From: Candidatus Hydrogenedentota bacterium
Lineage (GTDB): Bacteria > Hydrogenedentota > Hydrogenedentia > Hydrogenedentales > CAITNO01
Assembly (NCBI GenBank): GCA_903893795.1
Contig: CAITNO010000020.1
Coordinates: forward strand, 1 to 40,874
DNA length: 40,874 nt
Direction of reading: 5' to 3'
Below the pieces are notes generated by a model, which saw nothing but the letters and a program-made list of their open reading frames with translations, did not search any database and was not told the origin of the DNA. Shown here piece after piece: positions 18,824 through 28,289 of the stretch; positions within the stretch are counted from its first letter, which is position 1, and each line of letters starts with the position of its first letter. The position numbers and the translations under genes are program-made.

Positions 18824-19969
18824 TCATGATAACTTGGCGGCGTTGGAAATTGCTTTCCACGTGAGCCGCGCCGTGTTTTCCCAAGTGTGCAGTGCCGCCC
18901 GCGCCAGCCCCCGCCTCACCAGCTCCTCACGGAGCGCCGAATCCGACGTGATGCGCCCGATGGCGTCCGCAATCTCCTCCTCGTCCATGGGATTAAAGAG
19001 AAGGGCCGCGTCCCCGGCCACCTCCGGCATGGAGGACACATTGGAACAGGCCACCGGCGTGGCGCAGCACATCGCCTCCAGCACCGGCAGGCCAAAGCCC
19101 TCAAACAGCGACGGAAACACCACCGCGTCCGCTGCGCGGTAAAGGTCCGGAAGCAGTCCGCCCGGCACAAAGCCCAGGAACGTGATGCTGTCCCGGTGTT
19201 TGGCAGCCTCGGCCGCCGCATGCACCTGCTCCGCCCCGGACCAGTCGCTGCCCGCCAGCACCAGCCGGTGCGGAAGGTCATGGCGCGACTTGGCCAGGTC
19301 AAAGGCCCGAATCAGGCGCACATGGTTCTTCCCCGGATGTTCCAGCCTGGAAACATACAGCAGGTAGGGCGACGTGACGCCGGTCTGTTCCAAGACCGCC
19401 GCCGTGGCGCGTTCCCGGTCGCCGGGATAAAAGAAACTGTGGTCCGCCCCGAGCGGCGTGATCGTAATGCGCTCCGCGGGAACCTTGGCATATTCCAGCA
19501 GGTCCTGACGGCTGCTTTGGCTGATCGTTACCACATGGGTCAGCCGCCGGATGAGCGCAGGCAGCACGGTCTTGATGTAGAACATGCGCGCCGCATCATA
19601 CTTGGCCGCCACATGCAGCGCCGAAAAGTCATGCACCACCCCCACGGTCGGGCAGGGACAGTGCCAGGGAAGACGCCGGTTGGCTGCGGGCAGGAAGAGC
19701 ACGTCCTGCTTTCCCGATCGGCACCAGCCGGAAAGGAATGCCTGATGCCAGGCAACATTGGCCACCGGCGACTGCCAGCGTTCCGGCACCGCCGACAGCG
19801 TCCAGTTTGGCGCATCGGGCATGAAAACAGAAGCCTCCTTGGCATGGGCGGCCACTTGCCATTGCGCGCCCGTGTCGATCGTCGAAAGGGCGCGCAGCAA
19901 TTGCGTGATATAGCGCCCAATGCCCGAACGGCCGCCGTCGCCGCCGAAAGTTGTGACTCCCACGTTCAT
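18824..19969 (-). CDS. Glycosyltransferase family 4 (GT-B)
   Basis: 381 aa cytoplasmic or membrane-associated GT4, retaining, using an NDP-sugar donor. The N-terminus has the GT-B glycine loop (GGRSGIGRYI). VVHDFSALH in the middle resembles mannosyltransferase-like GT4 enzymes. The C-terminal donor domain has LYVSRLEHPGKNH and the E-x7-E motif EGFGLPVLE. The ATG overlaps the TGA of the preceding GT4 by 4 bp (19966-19969). It is the last of four consecutive GT4 genes that together could build most of an EPS repeat unit. Donor and linkage are unknown. Confidence 0.93.
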   Translation of the reverse strand: MNVGVTTFGGDGGRSGIGRYITQLLRALSTIDTGAQWQVAAHAKEASVFMPDAPNWTLSAVPERWQSPVANVAWHQAFLSGWCRSGKQDVLFLPAANRRLPWHCPCPTVGVVHDFSALHVAAKYDAARMFYIKTVLPALIRRLTHVVTISQSSRQDLLEYAKVPAERITITPLGADHSFFYPGDRERATAAVLEQTGVTSPYLLYVSRLEHPGKNHVRLIRAFDLAKSRHDLPHRLVLAGSDWSGAEQVHAAAEAAKHRDSITFLGFVPGGLLPDLYRAADAVVFPSLFEGFGLPVLEAMCCATPVACSNVSSMPEVAGDAALLFNPMDEEEIADAIGRITSDSALREELVRRGLARAALHTWENTARLTWKAISNAAKLS

Positions 19970-21111
19970 GCGCCGTTCCCTCCCAGTATGCTTTCCAGAC
20001 AGTCAATGTAATGTCCGAAAGAGAATTCCGCGGCGGCCCGTGCGCGCCCCGCATCGCCCATCCGCTCCGCAAGGCCCGGCTCGTGCAGCAGCCGGGTCAG
20101 TGCCGCCGCGTAGGCGGCCACGTCCTGTTCCGGTGCCAGCAGTCCCGTTTCCTCGTCCTTCAGCCAGTCGGGAATGCCGCCCACGGCAAAGCCCGCCACC
20201 GGCCTGCCCAGGCGCATGGCCTCCAGTCCCACCATGCCAAAAGGTTCGGGCCACCGCGAAGGCACCGTCACCACCCGAGCGCGCCGGTAATACTCCCCAA
20301 GTTGCCGGTGGTCCACCCAGCCGTGAAAGCAAACCCGTTCCGCGAGCTCCAGTTCCTTTGCGAGGCCGCGCATCTTTTCAAAGGCGTTGCCCGTGCCGAT
20401 GATGTCCGCTGTCCACGGGCCTTCCACCCGGGAAAGGGCGCGCAGCAGCAGGTCCACCCCCTTGCCTTTAATCACCTGTCCGACAAAGAGTATTCGGGCT
20501 TCGGCGGGACAGGGCGACAATTCCCCCGCTTCCGGTTCCGTCACCGGCGCAAGCACCCGCACATGCTCCTGCGGAAAACCGTTCACCAGCAGTTCGTCCC
20601 GCATGAAACGGCTGCCCGCAAGCAGTTGGTCCACAGACCGGTTGGCCGCCAGTTCAGACCAGAATGCGCCCAGACCGCGCAGCGTGAATCCCGCCCGGCC
20701 GCCGCGCTGAAGAGAAGCCAAATCGGTCATGCAGTGCCAGCCCGCGGCCCGCGTGCAGACCTTACCCGTCCAGATGGTGTACTTGTGACGGCGCGGGCAG
20801 CACAGGTCATGGTCATGCACCATCCGCACCGAGCGCTTCGCACCCGAAGCCGCAATCAGCGGCTTCACCATCGGCACCTTGTGCAGGTACACCACATCCG
20901 GCGCCGATGCGGCCCCGCGCGCGGACATTTCCGTCCACGGAAATGTTTCCGCAAAGCCGCGCGAGAACACGGCCTCATCCCTGCCCGTGCGCTCCGCATA
21001 GGCAAGGGCGCACCGGTGCCCCCGGTCCGCCAGGGCGGCCGCTGTTTCGGCGATGTTCTGCTCCACACCGCCGAAACTCCCGCATTTTTCGTTAACGAAG
21101 AGGATGTTCAC
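19966..21111 (-). CDS. Glycosyltransferase family 4 (GTG start)
   Basis: 381 aa GT4. The N-terminus is VNILFVNEKCGSFGGVEQN, with the glycine loop; the C-terminal domain has ILFVGQVIKGKGVD and the E-x7-E motif EPFGMVGLE. A longer reading to 21135 is open, but GTG 21111 is preferred because GGGAGG (21118-21123) lies 6 nt before it and the family N-terminus begins there. This start overlaps the end of the preceding GT4 gene by 20 bp; its own stop overlaps the next gene by 4 bp. It is cytoplasmic, acting on the lipid-linked EPS intermediate (inference from context). Confidence 0.92.
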   Translation of the reverse strand: MNILFVNEKCGSFGGVEQNIAETAAALADRGHRCALAYAERTGRDEAVFSRGFAETFPWTEMSARGAASAPDVVYLHKVPMVKPLIAASGAKRSVRMVHDHDLCCPRRHKYTIWTGKVCTRAAGWHCMTDLASLQRGGRAGFTLRGLGAFWSELAANRSVDQLLAGSRFMRDELLVNGFPQEHVRVLAPVTEPEAGELSPCPAEARILFVGQVIKGKGVDLLLRALSRVEGPWTADIIGTGNAFEKMRGLAKELELAERVCFHGWVDHRQLGEYYRRARVVTVPSRWPEPFGMVGLEAMRLGRPVAGFAVGGIPDWLKDEETGLLAPEQDVAAYAAALTRLLHEPGLAERMGDAGRARAAAEFSFGHYIDCLESILGGNGA

Positions 21112-22333
21112 CCAACACCTCCCGGTAAAGGTCAAGCAACTGTCCCGTCACCGCGTCCCAACTGTAGCGGGCGTGGGCCTTGGCGTTCCCTGCCGCGGCC
21201 ATCGAGGCGGCCCGTTCCGGGTTCGAAAGGCAGCTCGTTACAGCCTCGGCAAACCCTGCCGCATCGTTCGACTCCACCAGCAGCCCGTCCACGCCGTCCT
21301 CAACGAACGACGGAATACCGCCCACCCGGCTCGCCACCACAGGCAGCCCCGCCGCCCAGGCTTCAAGTATCACGATGCCGAAGGGCTCATGCACCGAAGG
21401 CAGCACAAACAGGTTCGCCGCGTGGTAGGCGTCCACCAGATCCGTGCCGTCCGCCGACACACCCGGTATGAGTATCACCTGATCCGCCAGAGACCGCTCG
21501 GCAATTTCCCGTACCAGAGACTTCCGGTATTCCTCGTTGGTTACATGGCCCACCAGCACCAGGCGAAGTTCGGGATGCTTGGGCGCCAATTGAGCCATCA
21601 CCTCCAGAAGCATCCGCTGGTTCTTCTGCGGGTCAATCCGGCCCATGGTCAGCAGCATCGGCGCGCTGTCCGGAATGCCATACTTCGCGCGGAAACGGGC
21701 GCCTTCCCCCTGGGAAAATCGGTCCAGGTCCACGCCGTTGGGAAGGAAGATAACCCGCTTATTGGGATACACCGCCTGCGTGCGGCGCTGTTCCTCCTGC
21801 CCCACGCAAACGATGGCGGCGGCGTCATCCAGCACGCGCCGCGAACCCACCGCCCAGCCCAGCAGCTTGCCCCACTCCCACGCGCCGCGCGTCGGCTCGG
21901 TAAAGCTCTCCGCCTCGGACTGGGGAACATCGTGCACACCGCCGTGCAGCGAGACCACATAGGGAATGCCGCGCCGACGCGCCGCAAAGCGCCCAATCCC
22001 GCCGATCCGCTTGAGCGTGTGCAGGTGAATCAGGTCGATGTTTGGAATGCCCAGAAGCTTGCGCAACAGCGAGAAGGAGAACATGTTGCCCCCCTTCCTG
22101 TCGAGTATATGCCGGGCACCCCGGCGCAGGCCGAGGTAGGGATAGAAATAACCGGTCCGAATCACGTCCACCCCGCCGATGGTCTCGCTGTTCGAGGTGG
22201 CCAGGGCATTCGGACAGACGATAACGGTCTCATGGCCCAGTGACTTGAGGCACCGCGCCGTTTGGAGCACCACCGTTTCGGTGCCGCCCCAGTCGGACTG
22301 CACAAAGCGTCTCGGGACCATGGCGATCTTCAC
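21092..22333 (-). CDS. Glycosyltransferase family 4
   Basis: 413 aa GT4. It starts with GTG inside GTGA, overlapping the preceding TGA by 4 bp (22330-22333). Motifs: QSDWGGTETV glycine loop, LIHLHTLKR, VVSLHGGVHDVP, LPNGVDLDRF, TMGRIDPQKN, and the E-x7-E motif EPFGIVILE followed by GLPVVASRVGG. The fold and residues needed for a retaining GT-B enzyme look complete. It sits in a chain of translationally coupled GT4 genes. Specificity unknown. Confidence 0.94.
   Translation of the reverse strand: MKIAMVPRRFVQSDWGGTETVVLQTARCLKSLGHETVIVCPNALATSNSETIGGVDVIRTGYFYPYLGLRRGARHILDRKGGNMFSFSLLRKLLGIPNIDLIHLHTLKRIGGIGRFAARRRGIPYVVSLHGGVHDVPQSEAESFTEPTRGAWEWGKLLGWAVGSRRVLDDAAAIVCVGQEEQRRTQAVYPNKRVIFLPNGVDLDRFSQGEGARFRAKYGIPDSAPMLLTMGRIDPQKNQRMLLEVMAQLAPKHPELRLVLVGHVTNEEYRKSLVREIAERSLADQVILIPGVSADGTDLVDAYHAANLFVLPSVHEPFGIVILEAWAAGLPVVASRVGGIPSFVEDGVDGLLVESNDAAGFAEAVTSCLSNPERAASMAAAGNAKAHARYSWDAVTGQLLDLYREVLGEHPLR
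21118..21123 (-). promoter_or_regulatory. Ribosome binding site deciding the GTG start at 21111
   Basis: GGGAGG on the minus strand, 6 nt before GTG 21111 and inside the 3' end of the preceding gene. It argues against the longer ATG start at 21135. Confidence 0.7.
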
Positions 22334-23541
22334 GGCTGTCCCTCCGTCCGCAGTCCGAGCAGCAAGGTTTCCAGGTCGGTCACATAGCGGCGCATGTTAA
22401 AACGTTCCTCCACCTCGCGCCGTCCCGCCGCCGCCAACCGTTCACGCAGCGCGGCATCCTGCACCAGCGAAAGAATCCGGTCCGCCAGTGCGTTCGCGTT
22501 TTCCTTTTCAAAAGTCAGTGAGTTTTCCATGTGCACCAGGAACTCGCCGTGTCCGCCGTCAACCGTGCTGACCACCGGCGTGCCGCTGGCCATGGCCTCC
22601 AGATGGGTCAGCCCAAAGGGTTCCCGCCAGGTGGAGGTGAAGACAAAAAGGTCACTGTCCCGGTACAGGGCGGGCAGTTCGCTGTGGAGCACCCTGCCAA
22701 GGAACGACACATTGAGGTCATATTCAGCCGCCTGCCGCTGCAATTGCTCCCGGTATTCGGCGGGACCGTCCCCCGCAATGGAAACCTGCAATGCCAGGCC
22801 CTGCTCGCGCTGGAGCAGCATCGCCGCTTCCAGCAGTGTGTGAACGCCTTTGTACGCATGCAACTGCCCTGCATACAGCAACCGTAGTGGCGAGCCCAGC
22901 GCGCCGGGCCGCTCCTTCATCGGGAATTGTTCCAGCGGAATCCCCTGGAAAATGACCATGGATTGCTCCATGGGCACATGCAGCGCCAGCAGGTCATCCT
23001 TCAGCATCTGGCTGATGCAGGTGGTCCGGTCCAGCCGCAGTCCCAGCAGCGTGGTTTCGCGGAAAATCGTGCGGTCAGTCAGCCAGCGCACCATCCCTTT
23101 CGGCGTGGGACGGAAAGGCGCGGCCACAAAGCTGCCCAGATGGGGGTCGTTCATTGTGCAGACCGTCGGCATGCCCAGCGCCTCCGCCGCGCGGGTGCAG
23201 GCAATCGTGAGCCGCAGTTGGCTCCAGATGAACACAAGCTCGGGGCGGAAGGCCGCCGCGGCATCCTTGAAGGCCTGCGTGTTGCGGTGACCCGCGCGCA
23301 TCCGGCGAAGACGGGACACGCTGGGGGGCGAGCCAAAGGGCGTATCCAGTTGCAGCGTCCGCCGCACCTCCATGCCGTCCAGTGTTTCCACCGCCTCGCC
23401 CGACCCGTGCGTCGAGGTGAGCACCATAATCTCGTGACCCCGCGCGGCCAGTTCCTGCATCACCTGACGGCAGAGAAGTTCATACCCGCCCAGATAGTGC
23501 GGGGGATAGAGGTTGGTGACGGTAAGAATGCGTGCCATCAT
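22330..23541 (-). CDS. Glycosyltransferase family 4
   Basis: 403 aa GT4. The N-terminus has TNLYPPHYLGGYELL, typical of GT4 acceptor domains; the C-terminal domain has LLYAGQLHAYKGV, SIAGDGP and the E-x7-E motif EPFGLTHLE followed by GTPVVSTVDGG. The start region reads ATGATGG; the first ATG (23541) overlaps the TGA of the Wzc-like gene by 4 bp. It is the first of four coupled GT4 genes after the Wzc-like gene. Specificity unknown. Confidence 0.94.
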   Translation of the reverse strand: MMARILTVTNLYPPHYLGGYELLCRQVMQELAARGHEIMVLTSTHGSGEAVETLDGMEVRRTLQLDTPFGSPPSVSRLRRMRAGHRNTQAFKDAAAAFRPELVFIWSQLRLTIACTRAAEALGMPTVCTMNDPHLGSFVAAPFRPTPKGMVRWLTDRTIFRETTLLGLRLDRTTCISQMLKDDLLALHVPMEQSMVIFQGIPLEQFPMKERPGALGSPLRLLYAGQLHAYKGVHTLLEAAMLLQREQGLALQVSIAGDGPAEYREQLQRQAAEYDLNVSFLGRVLHSELPALYRDSDLFVFTSTWREPFGLTHLEAMASGTPVVSTVDGGHGEFLVHMENSLTFEKENANALADRILSLVQDAALRERLAAAGRREVEERFNMRRYVTDLETLLLGLRTEGQP

Positions 23542-25739
23542 GCCCGCTCCAGATACGCCCGGAGGACGCCGTTGAGCACCACGCCGGCAAGCGGCTTGTC
23601 CACTTCGCCCAGACTGTTGGCGGCATTGCGCAGTGAGGAGAAGTTTGTCTGTCCGGCCCGCGCCACCAGCAGCACGGCGTCCGCCTGGTTCGCCAGAATG
23701 ACCGCATCGCTGGACTGTCCCACCGGCGAGGTGTCTATCAGCACCAGCGAATACTTGTGCGAAAGCTCCTCCAGCAGTTCGGACATCCGCTTCGACCCAA
23801 TCATGTCCGTCATCACCACGGACCGGCCGCAGGGAATGAAGGTCACCCCGGAAAAGTTCGTGGCCATGCCAATCTCTTCTGCCTGGTCCGCCTGAAACGA
23901 AAGGTATTCACCCAGACCGGGATGGGACCGGGTGTCCTCCCCGCATTCATCGCCCAGCGCGGATTGATGCTCCTGGCCGTCTGCATCCGCCAATTCGGCC
24001 TCGCCGCTTTCCGCTTTGAGGTGCGCGTCAATGACAAGCACCCGCTCGTCGGACCTGCCCGCGGCGATGGCCAAGCCCGCGATCACCGAAGAGGTGCCGC
24101 ATCCCGTTTCCGGCGCCGAGACCGTCAGCACCGTGCCGGGCTCGGGGAATCGTTTGCGCAGCAGCAGGTGGAGTCTTCGATACTCTTCGTGGCACACGCT
24201 GACAGCGCCGGCGGTGAACAGCGCGCTGCCCGGGGGCAGTGCCGGAATCTCCGCCAGCACCGGCAACCCCGTTCGCAGTTCGCATTCCGCCCGCGACAGT
24301 ATCGTGAAATTGAGGAGGATTAATACAAGCACCACAAAAACCGAAACGCCCGAACCCAGCACAAACACCCCTGCGGCGATCATCTTTCTCGTTGATTTTA
24401 TCGGATAAAGCGGGGGTTCAGCGATTGCCGCAACCATGAAATCGGGCGTGTCGCGCGAGGCAAGCGCGCGGGCCGCCGCAAGTTTCTCTCCCAGTTCCTG
24501 TCGCTCTCCGGCCAGAACCTGCACATTGCGTCGCAGATTCACTTCCTGCTTCTGCTTTCCCGGGAGATTGTCGAGGGTCGCACGAATCTTGTCCTTTGCC
24601 TCCCCAAGCTGCTTTACCTTGTCCTCCAGGGAGGACTTCTGAAGTTGCAGTTGAAAGGACTTCGACAGCATTTCCCGCAGAATGGGCGCCGAGGGCGTGT
24701 CTGTCTTTCCCTTGACCGGCACGATCTCCTTGTCCAGACGGTCCAGCTCGTCCTTCCAGTCCTTCACCTGCTGGGTGTCCACAGTAATGGCTTTCTGCGC
24801 GTCGTGAACGGCCTGCGCCTTGTCCAGATCCGCCTGCGACACCAGTCCGTCGGCAAAGCCCTGCTTGTTTCGCTGCAGGGTCACTTCCGCCTCGGTCAGC
24901 TTGGCCTGGTTCATCCGGTGCGTTTCATCAGTGAATATCTTTTCCCGCAGCCGGTCGGCGCGGGTCTTGGCGGCCCCCAGTCCCTCTAGTTCACCGCTCG
25001 TGGTTTGCTCCTCCGCCACCTGTTTCTTCAGGTTGTCCATAATGTTCTCGAGGTCGGCAAGCTGCAAATCAACGGTGCTTCGTTCGATCTTCGACTGCTG
25101 GTAAAGTGTGTCCACCGCGGTGAACTGCTCCAGGAACCACTGGGCTTCCTTGTCCAGATCAACCACCTTGTTGATGTTGTTGAATTCCTCCAGCGCTTTG
25201 TCCGCCTCCAGCAGTTCGTTGGTCACAACCGCCAGCCGTTCCTCCGTCTTTTTGATGCTGCCGTCCGCCTCATCGGTCCGCATCTTCACCGAACTCTTGA
25301 GAAACACGTCGCGTGCCGTGTTGGCAAGGTCTGTGGACAGTTCCGCCGTGTCCGCCGTGGTGTGAATGAAAAGAAGGGCCGTTTCGTTCTGTGCAGTCAC
25401 CGTGATGGCGCTGCCAATCGACTGCAGGGATGCGTGCAGGCCCAGCTTTTCCCGTATTTCCTTGATGTTCTCCGGAAGTTTCACCAAATTGACCTGGGTG
25501 CGAAGTGACGGAACCCGGTACACGCCGCCGATGATGTCCCCCTCTTTCGCGGAAAACAGCAGACTGGTTTCGGACGAATACTGGCGTGTGCCAAAACTGA
25601 TGGAGGCGATTACGGCCAGAACCACGCTGAGCGCCGGACCCAACAGCAGGATCCGCCATTTCATGAAAATGCTAATCAATAGTGTTCTTGGGTCAAAGGG
25701 CAACTGCTGCTTGCCGCTCTCAGGATGTTCATTTTCCAT
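23538..25739 (-). CDS. Wzc-like chain-length/co-polymerase protein with degenerate ATPase
   Basis: 733 aa, matching the Wzc/PCP-2a layout: Wzz-type N-terminus with a first membrane helix near residues 30-50, a long periplasmic coiled-coil part (about 130-410), a second membrane helix near 460-485, and a cytoplasmic BY-kinase-like domain (about 490-733). The ATPase has Walker A' (VLVIDAHLK) and Walker B (LVLIDTSPVG). Its Walker A reads APETGCGTSS, with Thr549 where the P-loop Lys is expected. There is no C-terminal Tyr cluster; the protein ends AYLERA. Start choice: ATG 25739 has AAGGG at 7-nt spacing; ATG 25745 and GTG 25766 are also open. It probably sets EPS chain length with the Wzy-like protein encoded just upstream, but may not autophosphorylate. 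Confidence 0.88.
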   Translation of the reverse strand: MENEHPESGKQQLPFDPRTLLISIFMKWRILLLGPALSVVLAVIASISFGTRQYSSETSLLFSAKEGDIIGGVYRVPSLRTQVNLVKLPENIKEIREKLGLHASLQSIGSAITVTAQNETALLFIHTTADTAELSTDLANTARDVFLKSSVKMRTDEADGSIKKTEERLAVVTNELLEADKALEEFNNINKVVDLDKEAQWFLEQFTAVDTLYQQSKIERSTVDLQLADLENIMDNLKKQVAEEQTTSGELEGLGAAKTRADRLREKIFTDETHRMNQAKLTEAEVTLQRNKQGFADGLVSQADLDKAQAVHDAQKAITVDTQQVKDWKDELDRLDKEIVPVKGKTDTPSAPILREMLSKSFQLQLQKSSLEDKVKQLGEAKDKIRATLDNLPGKQKQEVNLRRNVQVLAGERQELGEKLAAARALASRDTPDFMVAAIAEPPLYPIKSTRKMIAAGVFVLGSGVSVFVVLVLILLNFTILSRAECELRTGLPVLAEIPALPPGSALFTAGAVSVCHEEYRRLHLLLRKRFPEPGTVLTVSAPETGCGTSSVIAGLAIAAGRSDERVLVIDAHLKAESGEAELADADGQEHQSALGDECGEDTRSHPGLGEYLSFQADQAEEIGMATNFSGVTFIPCGRSVVMTDMIGSKRMSELLEELSHKYSLVLIDTSPVGQSSDAVILANQADAVLLVARAGQTNFSSLRNAANSLGEVDKPLAGVVLNGVLRAYLERA

Positions 25740-25769
25740 CGACATGCCCTTTTGTCCTGGCTTCACACG

Positions 25770-27164
25770 TCACCCGGACGGTGCGATTGCGTATCTGGTG
25801 GGGTTCTTTTTCGATTGGGCGGGCCCCGCTCCCCGCTGAAGACCCGGCACCCGCTTTTGCGCGCGCCGCGCCGCTTTGCAGCGCAGTGACCACGCCGCGA
25901 TCAGGCCCGAGGTAATGGCGAACATATAGGTGGGCGGCGTGATGCGCAGCGCCCACTCCTTGAGTCCCACCAGATGCAGCGCTCCCGCGCCCAGAAACAG
26001 CCCCCAGAGAAGTCCGTTCTCCACCGACCGCCCCCGCAGCGCGCCCCACAGCGCCATCCACAAAAATCTAAGGATGATAACCAGGTAGACCCCGAGGCCG
26101 ATGCGGCCCATTTCAGCCGCCGTAAGCAGGTAAATGTGATGGGCTACCCCCGCCTGCTCCTCCGCTTTCATGACCACAATATGTTCCCGGTAGCGCTGCT
26201 CCTTCGAGAGCACGTCGGAAAAATTGTTCAGGCCCACCCCGAAGAAATGGTCACCCAGCATCATGCGGGCCGCCGTGTTGAACTCTTCCCGGGCCGCCTC
26301 GCTTTCCTTTGGCGCCGTCTGGAAGCGGTTGATGACCGTCTTTGCCGCCATCGCCCCGCCCACCACCACGCCCAGCAGCATGATGGCCGTAATGACCGTC
26401 GTGCGCGACCCGCGGTGCCGCCAGTTGGCGTAGCCTATCGCCCCCGCCAGGCAAATGCCCGAAAGCACCAGCCCGAAGCGCGACTGTGTTGCCAGCACGC
26501 AAAACACCATGCCCAGCGCGGCCCCCATGGAGGCAAAGGCAAATATCTTTCCCAGTCGCGCGTCACAAACGCCCCAGACCATCAACAGCGGAAGAATCAT
26601 GTTCAGATACATCGGCACCGTGTTGGAATGGTCAAAGGGTCCATGGATGCGGTAAAGGCCAAACAGGTACTTCTGCTCCAACGCCAGCAGGGTCACATAG
26701 CCAGCAACCGCCATGCAGCCGAACCAGACATAACGCCGATCCACCCCGGCCAGAATGCAGTTGCACACGCACCAGTAGATGAGGTAGGCACGGGTCAGCT
26801 TGAGCAGCGTGAATTCGCTGTAGATGGTCACCGACGCCATGGACGTGGACACGCACGCCAGCAGCATGAACAGCAGGCACCACAGACTGTTGGGCGGAAT
26901 CCATTTGATGCTGCGCAGCTTTGTGAGCAGGAGCCAGAGTACCAGCGCAAGGGCGATCAGGTCGGTTATGGTGATTTCAAAACCCCGGTCGGGACCCCGG
27001 TACAACTCCATCGACACAAAGCGGATTCCGGCCGATGCGCCCCAACTGGTGGAGAAAATAAGCGTCGAAAGCAGCATCCCCGGTATGGCCGGATGCATCA
27101 TCGCGGCCAGCGTCATCATCGGCACACCGGCGATAAAGGTCATGAAGAAGATGATGTACTTCAT
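25770..27164 (-). CDS. O-antigen ligase/polymerase-like membrane protein (Wzy/WaaL family)
   Basis: 464 aa with roughly ten or more hydrophobic helices, starting with the N-terminal FFMTFIAGVPMMTLAAMM. The Wzy_C/O-antigen ligase core is visible: ATQSRFGLVLSG near residue 225, then a large loop with FFGVGLNNFSDVL and AHHIYLLTAAEMGRIGLGVY, where the family's conserved Arg and His lie. The C-terminal tail is basic. ATG 27164 has GGGAG 8 nt before it. Placed directly before the Wzc-like gene, it is more likely the EPS polymerase than an LPS ligase, but sequence alone cannot separate these. It acts in the inner membrane on the periplasmic face. Confidence 0.87.
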   Translation of the reverse strand: MKYIIFFMTFIAGVPMMTLAAMMHPAIPGMLLSTLIFSTSWGASAGIRFVSMELYRGPDRGFEITITDLIALALVLWLLLTKLRSIKWIPPNSLWCLLFMLLACVSTSMASVTIYSEFTLLKLTRAYLIYWCVCNCILAGVDRRYVWFGCMAVAGYVTLLALEQKYLFGLYRIHGPFDHSNTVPMYLNMILPLLMVWGVCDARLGKIFAFASMGAALGMVFCVLATQSRFGLVLSGICLAGAIGYANWRHRGSRTTVITAIMLLGVVVGGAMAAKTVINRFQTAPKESEAAREEFNTAARMMLGDHFFGVGLNNFSDVLSKEQRYREHIVVMKAEEQAGVAHHIYLLTAAEMGRIGLGVYLVIILRFLWMALWGALRGRSVENGLLWGLFLGAGALHLVGLKEWALRITPPTYMFAITSGLIAAWSLRCKAARRAQKRVPGLQRGAGPAQSKKNPTRYAIAPSG

Positions 27165-27224
27165 GCGCCTTTCTCCCGGACGGTGGTGCCGGAGGATGAA
27201 ACGGATGGGAACAGGGCTGCCATC

Positions 27225-28289
27225 TCAGTTGAACCTCCGCCACACGGAAAGGAATTGTTCAGACTGCGCTGCCCAGTCAGGCACCCCCATCCCCGAAAGC
27301 AGGAGCCCGGGCAGCCGGCGGTACAATGCCTCCCGGGGATGCCGGGCCGAGAGACTGCCTGCCGAAAGGTTCCGCGCGACGTTCTTCGGGCAGGTCTGAA
27401 GCGTGTTCATATCCGCTTCCCGAACCCCCGGCCACGCACAATAGTCCGCGGTCGATTTCCAGGACTGCCCCGTCCGCATTTCTTCAACATGCCGCAGCAC
27501 CTCCGCCCAGTGCCGACCCATTTCTCGAAGGGACGCATCGTCCCAGGTCCTGTTCGGGGCCTGGTCCGGACGAAAGCGGAAGTGCAGCGCCTCGGCGTAG
27601 AGGGCGGGAAGGTCAAAGGAAAAAGAAAGGCCCAATTCACGGACCAACGCCGCAACGCGTGCGTCCCGTCCGGTATAGACGGTCACATGCCGCCTGTGCA
27701 CCACCGTCAGCGCGTCACCCAGGGCCATGGCGCACTTGTACACGTTCCGGCGCACAAAATCCGGGTCCACCGGCGCGTCGATTCCCGCCGCAACCCGCCG
27801 CGCCCAGAGCAGGCCCGCGCCCCGGTTCAGCATCAGGCGCAATGCCTCCACGGCTGGTGGCGCATCAAACACCCGTTGCGGCGCGTGCGCCGTCAAGATG
27901 TCCGGCCGCCCGTGAAGCACGGTGTGCCCCAGCACAAATTCATGCCACATGAGCCACGCAGGCCACGCTTCAATGTCCGCGACGGTCACGGGCCGCCCCA
28001 GGTCCACCTCGATGCCCAGTTCCCTGCCGTAGCGTTCCGTCACCGGATGCGCGGCCTCAAGGGAAACGCCGTGCCGCGTCACTATCGGCAGCAGGTCAAG
28101 ATCATTGTAGAGATGCTCCTCGCCGTTGCGAAGCACCACACCGCCCTCGCCCCGGCCGTAGCCGCCCCCCAGCACCAGGGCCTCCAGCCCGTCTCCAAGC
28201 GCGGCCACGATGTCCGCCGTAAGCCTCTTGAGCGTCCCGTCAAGCCGGGTGTTGAATGCTTCCGACCCCTGTTGCGCATAGCTGTTCAT
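27225..28289 (-). CDS. Pol-beta-type nucleotidyltransferase-like protein
   Basis: 354 aa. The N-terminal domain has the minimal nucleotidyltransferase pattern: GGGYGRGEGG near residue 40, then NDLDLLPIV with the two metal-binding Asp, and a possible third carboxylate in IEVDLG. The rest is mostly helical with no family I recognise. Such proteins transfer nucleotides to proteins, RNA or small molecules; the substrate here is unknown. The frame extends to 28466, but ATG 28289 is chosen because it overlaps the TGA of the GT2 gene by 4 bp and the extension is Arg/Pro-rich out-of-frame-looking sequence. It forms a coupled trio with the GT2 and the alkaline-phosphatase-superfamily enzyme. A stretch of 60 nt separates it from the Wzy-like gene. 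Confidence 0.75.
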   Translation of the reverse strand: MNSYAQQGSEAFNTRLDGTLKRLTADIVAALGDGLEALVLGGGYGRGEGGVVLRNGEEHLYNDLDLLPIVTRHGVSLEAAHPVTERYGRELGIEVDLGRPVTVADIEAWPAWLMWHEFVLGHTVLHGRPDILTAHAPQRVFDAPPAVEALRLMLNRGAGLLWARRVAAGIDAPVDPDFVRRNVYKCAMALGDALTVVHRRHVTVYTGRDARVAALVRELGLSFSFDLPALYAEALHFRFRPDQAPNRTWDDASLREMGRHWAEVLRHVEEMRTGQSWKSTADYCAWPGVREADMNTLQTCPKNVARNLSAGSLSARHPREALYRRLPGLLLSGMGVPDWAAQSEQFLSVWRRFN

